Assembly (NCBI GenBank): GCA_031255355.1
Contig: JAIRSR010000096.1
Span: 1 to 5,174 of the forward strand
Length of the DNA stretch: 5,174 nucleotides
Direction: 5' to 3'
From: Clostridiales bacterium
GTDB taxonomy: Bacteria > Bacillota > Clostridia > Monoglobales > Firm-18
The notes below the pieces were generated by a model. The model worked only from the letters and a program-made list of their open reading frames with translations. It ran no database searches and was not told the DNA's origin. The position numbers and the translations under genes are program-made. This document shows positions 3,896 to 5,174 of this stretch, piece after piece. Numbering within the stretch: the first letter of the stretch is position 1; every line of letters begins with the position of its first letter.

Positions 3896-5174
3896 ATGCT
3901 GTTGTTTTTGAAAACCCTTACGGCACTTTTTTTGGTGCTGTACAGCCTGTTTATTTTGCGGTATTTCAAAAAACACGCCGAGCAGAAGCGGGGCTATACG
4001 CCTGTTTTGATTGCCGCCGTGGGAATCAACACCGCTTGCTTTTTCGTGTGCAGACAGTTCCGCGCCCACGCGTACCTCGATATTGCGATTTTGACGGTTT
4101 TATCCGTGATAGAGTTCAAACTCCTTTACCGTATGCGCGCAAAACAGGCTTTTTACGCGTGCGGGCTGTATGTTTCTCATTTGGTCTGGGCGCGGGGCAT
4201 GACGACGGCGTTATTCGCCCCCGCGTTCAGTCAAAACGGGCGGTTGACGCTGGATACAGACCTTGCCTATTACGCGGCGTTCGCGGCGGCGGTTCTCGCG
4301 GCGTTTTTGTTAGACCTTTTGGTAAGCCGCCGCCTGTTACCCGCCGACAAACTCAAAACGCTGTTCCGCGACGAGAAGCAGTTGCTGTTCGTCACGGTTT
4401 GCCGTTTTTCTTTGATTGTGTACTTGCTTTTGATTGATTCGGGGCGTTACCACGTGACGCATATGTGGTTTACTCTGACGGCAATCGCTTCCTTTATCTT
4501 AGGGCTTCTCGCTATGGGGCATTTGCTCGTCAACGCGCTGCGGGTCAGTGTGCTGACGGAGTACGAACGGCACGCGCGGCTGTTGCAGGAGCAACTGACG
4601 CGCCAGTTGCGGCATTATCAGTCCTACGCGGAATTTACCGAAAGTTACCGCAGTTTTAAGCACGATTACCGCGACATGATGGCGTCTATCAAAAGTCTGC
4701 TGCGGAATCGGGAAAATCAAAAGGCGATACAACTCATCGACGATATTTACAACACGCTGCAAAAAAATCCCTTGGTGTATAAAAGTTATTCCAACCATAT
4801 TGTTCTGGACGCGGTTTTGCAGGATACCGCCAACGCCGCCGAGGAGCGTCACATTGCGTTTTCCGCTACGGTATATATCCCCGAAAATACCGCGCTGACG
4901 GATTTGAACATGATTCGCGTGTTCACCAACATCACCAACAACGCGATAGAGGCGTGTTTGAAGTTGCCCGAATGTGACCGTCGGATCGAAATCACCAGCG
5001 GCGGGGACGAGGATTGGACGTTTATTGAAATTTCCAACCCCTTTAACGGTGAGTTGTCCATGCGGGACGGCGTTTTGGAAACGACCAAGGGCAGCGGGGA
5101 GGGACACGGCATAGGGATTAAAATCGTTCGGGAACTCCTTGAAAACGTCGGCGGCTTGATTCGGATAGAGCCGG
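3896..5174 (+). CDS. GHKL sensor histidine kinase, AgrC/VirS-like (partial, runs off window)
   Basis: At least 426 residues of a membrane histidine kinase; the frame is open to the window edge, with the end probably near. The N-terminal part (1 to about 215) has about six or seven hydrophobic segments, near 1-23, 36-53, 60-78, 85-108, 123-145, 163-181 and 191-215, and should sense the signal. A coiled-coil-like dimerisation region (about 218-300) carries the phosphoacceptor His256 in SFKHDYRDMMASIKSLL, the H-box form of AgrC-type kinases. The catalytic domain has the N-box FTNITNNAIEAC (343-354) and the G-box GEGHGIGIKIVRELL (401-415), with TTKGSG just before, as in the GHKL/HATPase_c_5 group. 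The ATG at 3896 is chosen because a stop (TAG at 3881) lies in frame upstream and a ribosome binding site sits just before it. It follows two LytTR genes, the usual partners of this kinase family. Regulator B is its likely target; the ligand is unknown and no pheromone gene is seen. Confidence 0.92.
   Translation, partial: MLLFLKTLTALFLVLYSLFILRYFKKHAEQKRGYTPVLIAAVGINTACFFVCRQFRAHAYLDIAILTVLSVIEFKLLYRMRAKQAFYACGLYVSHLVWARGMTTALFAPAFSQNGRLTLDTDLAYYAAFAAAVLAAFLLDLLVSRRLLPADKLKTLFRDEKQLLFVTVCRFSLIVYLLLIDSGRYHVTHMWFTLTAIASFILGLLAMGHLLVNALRVSVLTEYERHARLLQEQLTRQLRHYQSYAEFTESYRSFKHDYRDMMASIKSLLRNRENQKAIQLIDDIYNTLQKNPLVYKSYSNHIVLDAVLQDTANAAEERHIAFSATVYIPENTALTDLNMIRVFTNITNNAIEACLKLPECDRRIEITSGGDEDWTFIEISNPFNGELSMRDGVLETTKGSGEGHGIGIKIVRELLENVGGLIRIEP

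Noticed and set aside
4036..5107. Several open frames on both strands within the kinase gene (for example 4036-4437 + and 4499-5107 -)
   Set aside because: The frame starting at 3896 carries continuous transmembrane, H-, N- and G-box signals across this region, so the others are overlaps by chance.

Overview
The window suggests a Gram-positive, low-G+C-phylum bacterium (Bacillota, probably Clostridia), although its own base composition is moderately G+C-rich by eye. The reasons are strong Shine-Dalgarno sequences, use of TTG and GTG starts, a LytTR/GHKL two-component cassette of the AgrA-AgrC or VirR-VirS kind, and a BclA-like collagen protein. The species cannot be named from sequence alone. 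All genes lie on the + strand.

Layout. Bases 1-49 hold an intrinsic terminator of a gene left of the window. A second bulged hairpin and an inverted repeat (candidate operator) lead into a TetR/AcrR-type regulator (208-768). A 177-base gap with a weak terminator-like hairpin and a 5' UTR hairpin leads to a TTG-started gene for a 371-residue collagen-like protein (946-2061). That protein has a Cys/His-rich head, 69 uninterrupted Gly-X-Y triplets and a predicted beta-rich C-terminal domain. A 253-base gap carries a perfect 10-bp stem hairpin and an extended -10 promoter. It is followed by a probable operon of three genes: LytTR regulator A (2315-3058), LytTR regulator B (3105-3842) and a GHKL sensor histidine kinase (3896 to beyond the window edge).

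How they may work together. The kinase is membrane-anchored and keeps its H, N and G boxes. Regulator B keeps all key receiver residues and is the natural phosphoacceptor. Regulator A is an ungapped paralogue of B over the receiver domain but has lost every key receiver residue: the acidic pair is Leu-Ser, the phosphoacceptor Asp is Glu, the Thr is Ala and the Lys is His. Its DNA-binding domain is still well conserved. The cassette therefore looks like one kinase with one true regulator and one pseudo-receiver regulator, which is the most interesting feature here. Whether the cassette controls the adjacent collagen-like gene is inference from position only. No peptide-pheromone gene (AgrD/AgrB-like) is visible in the window.
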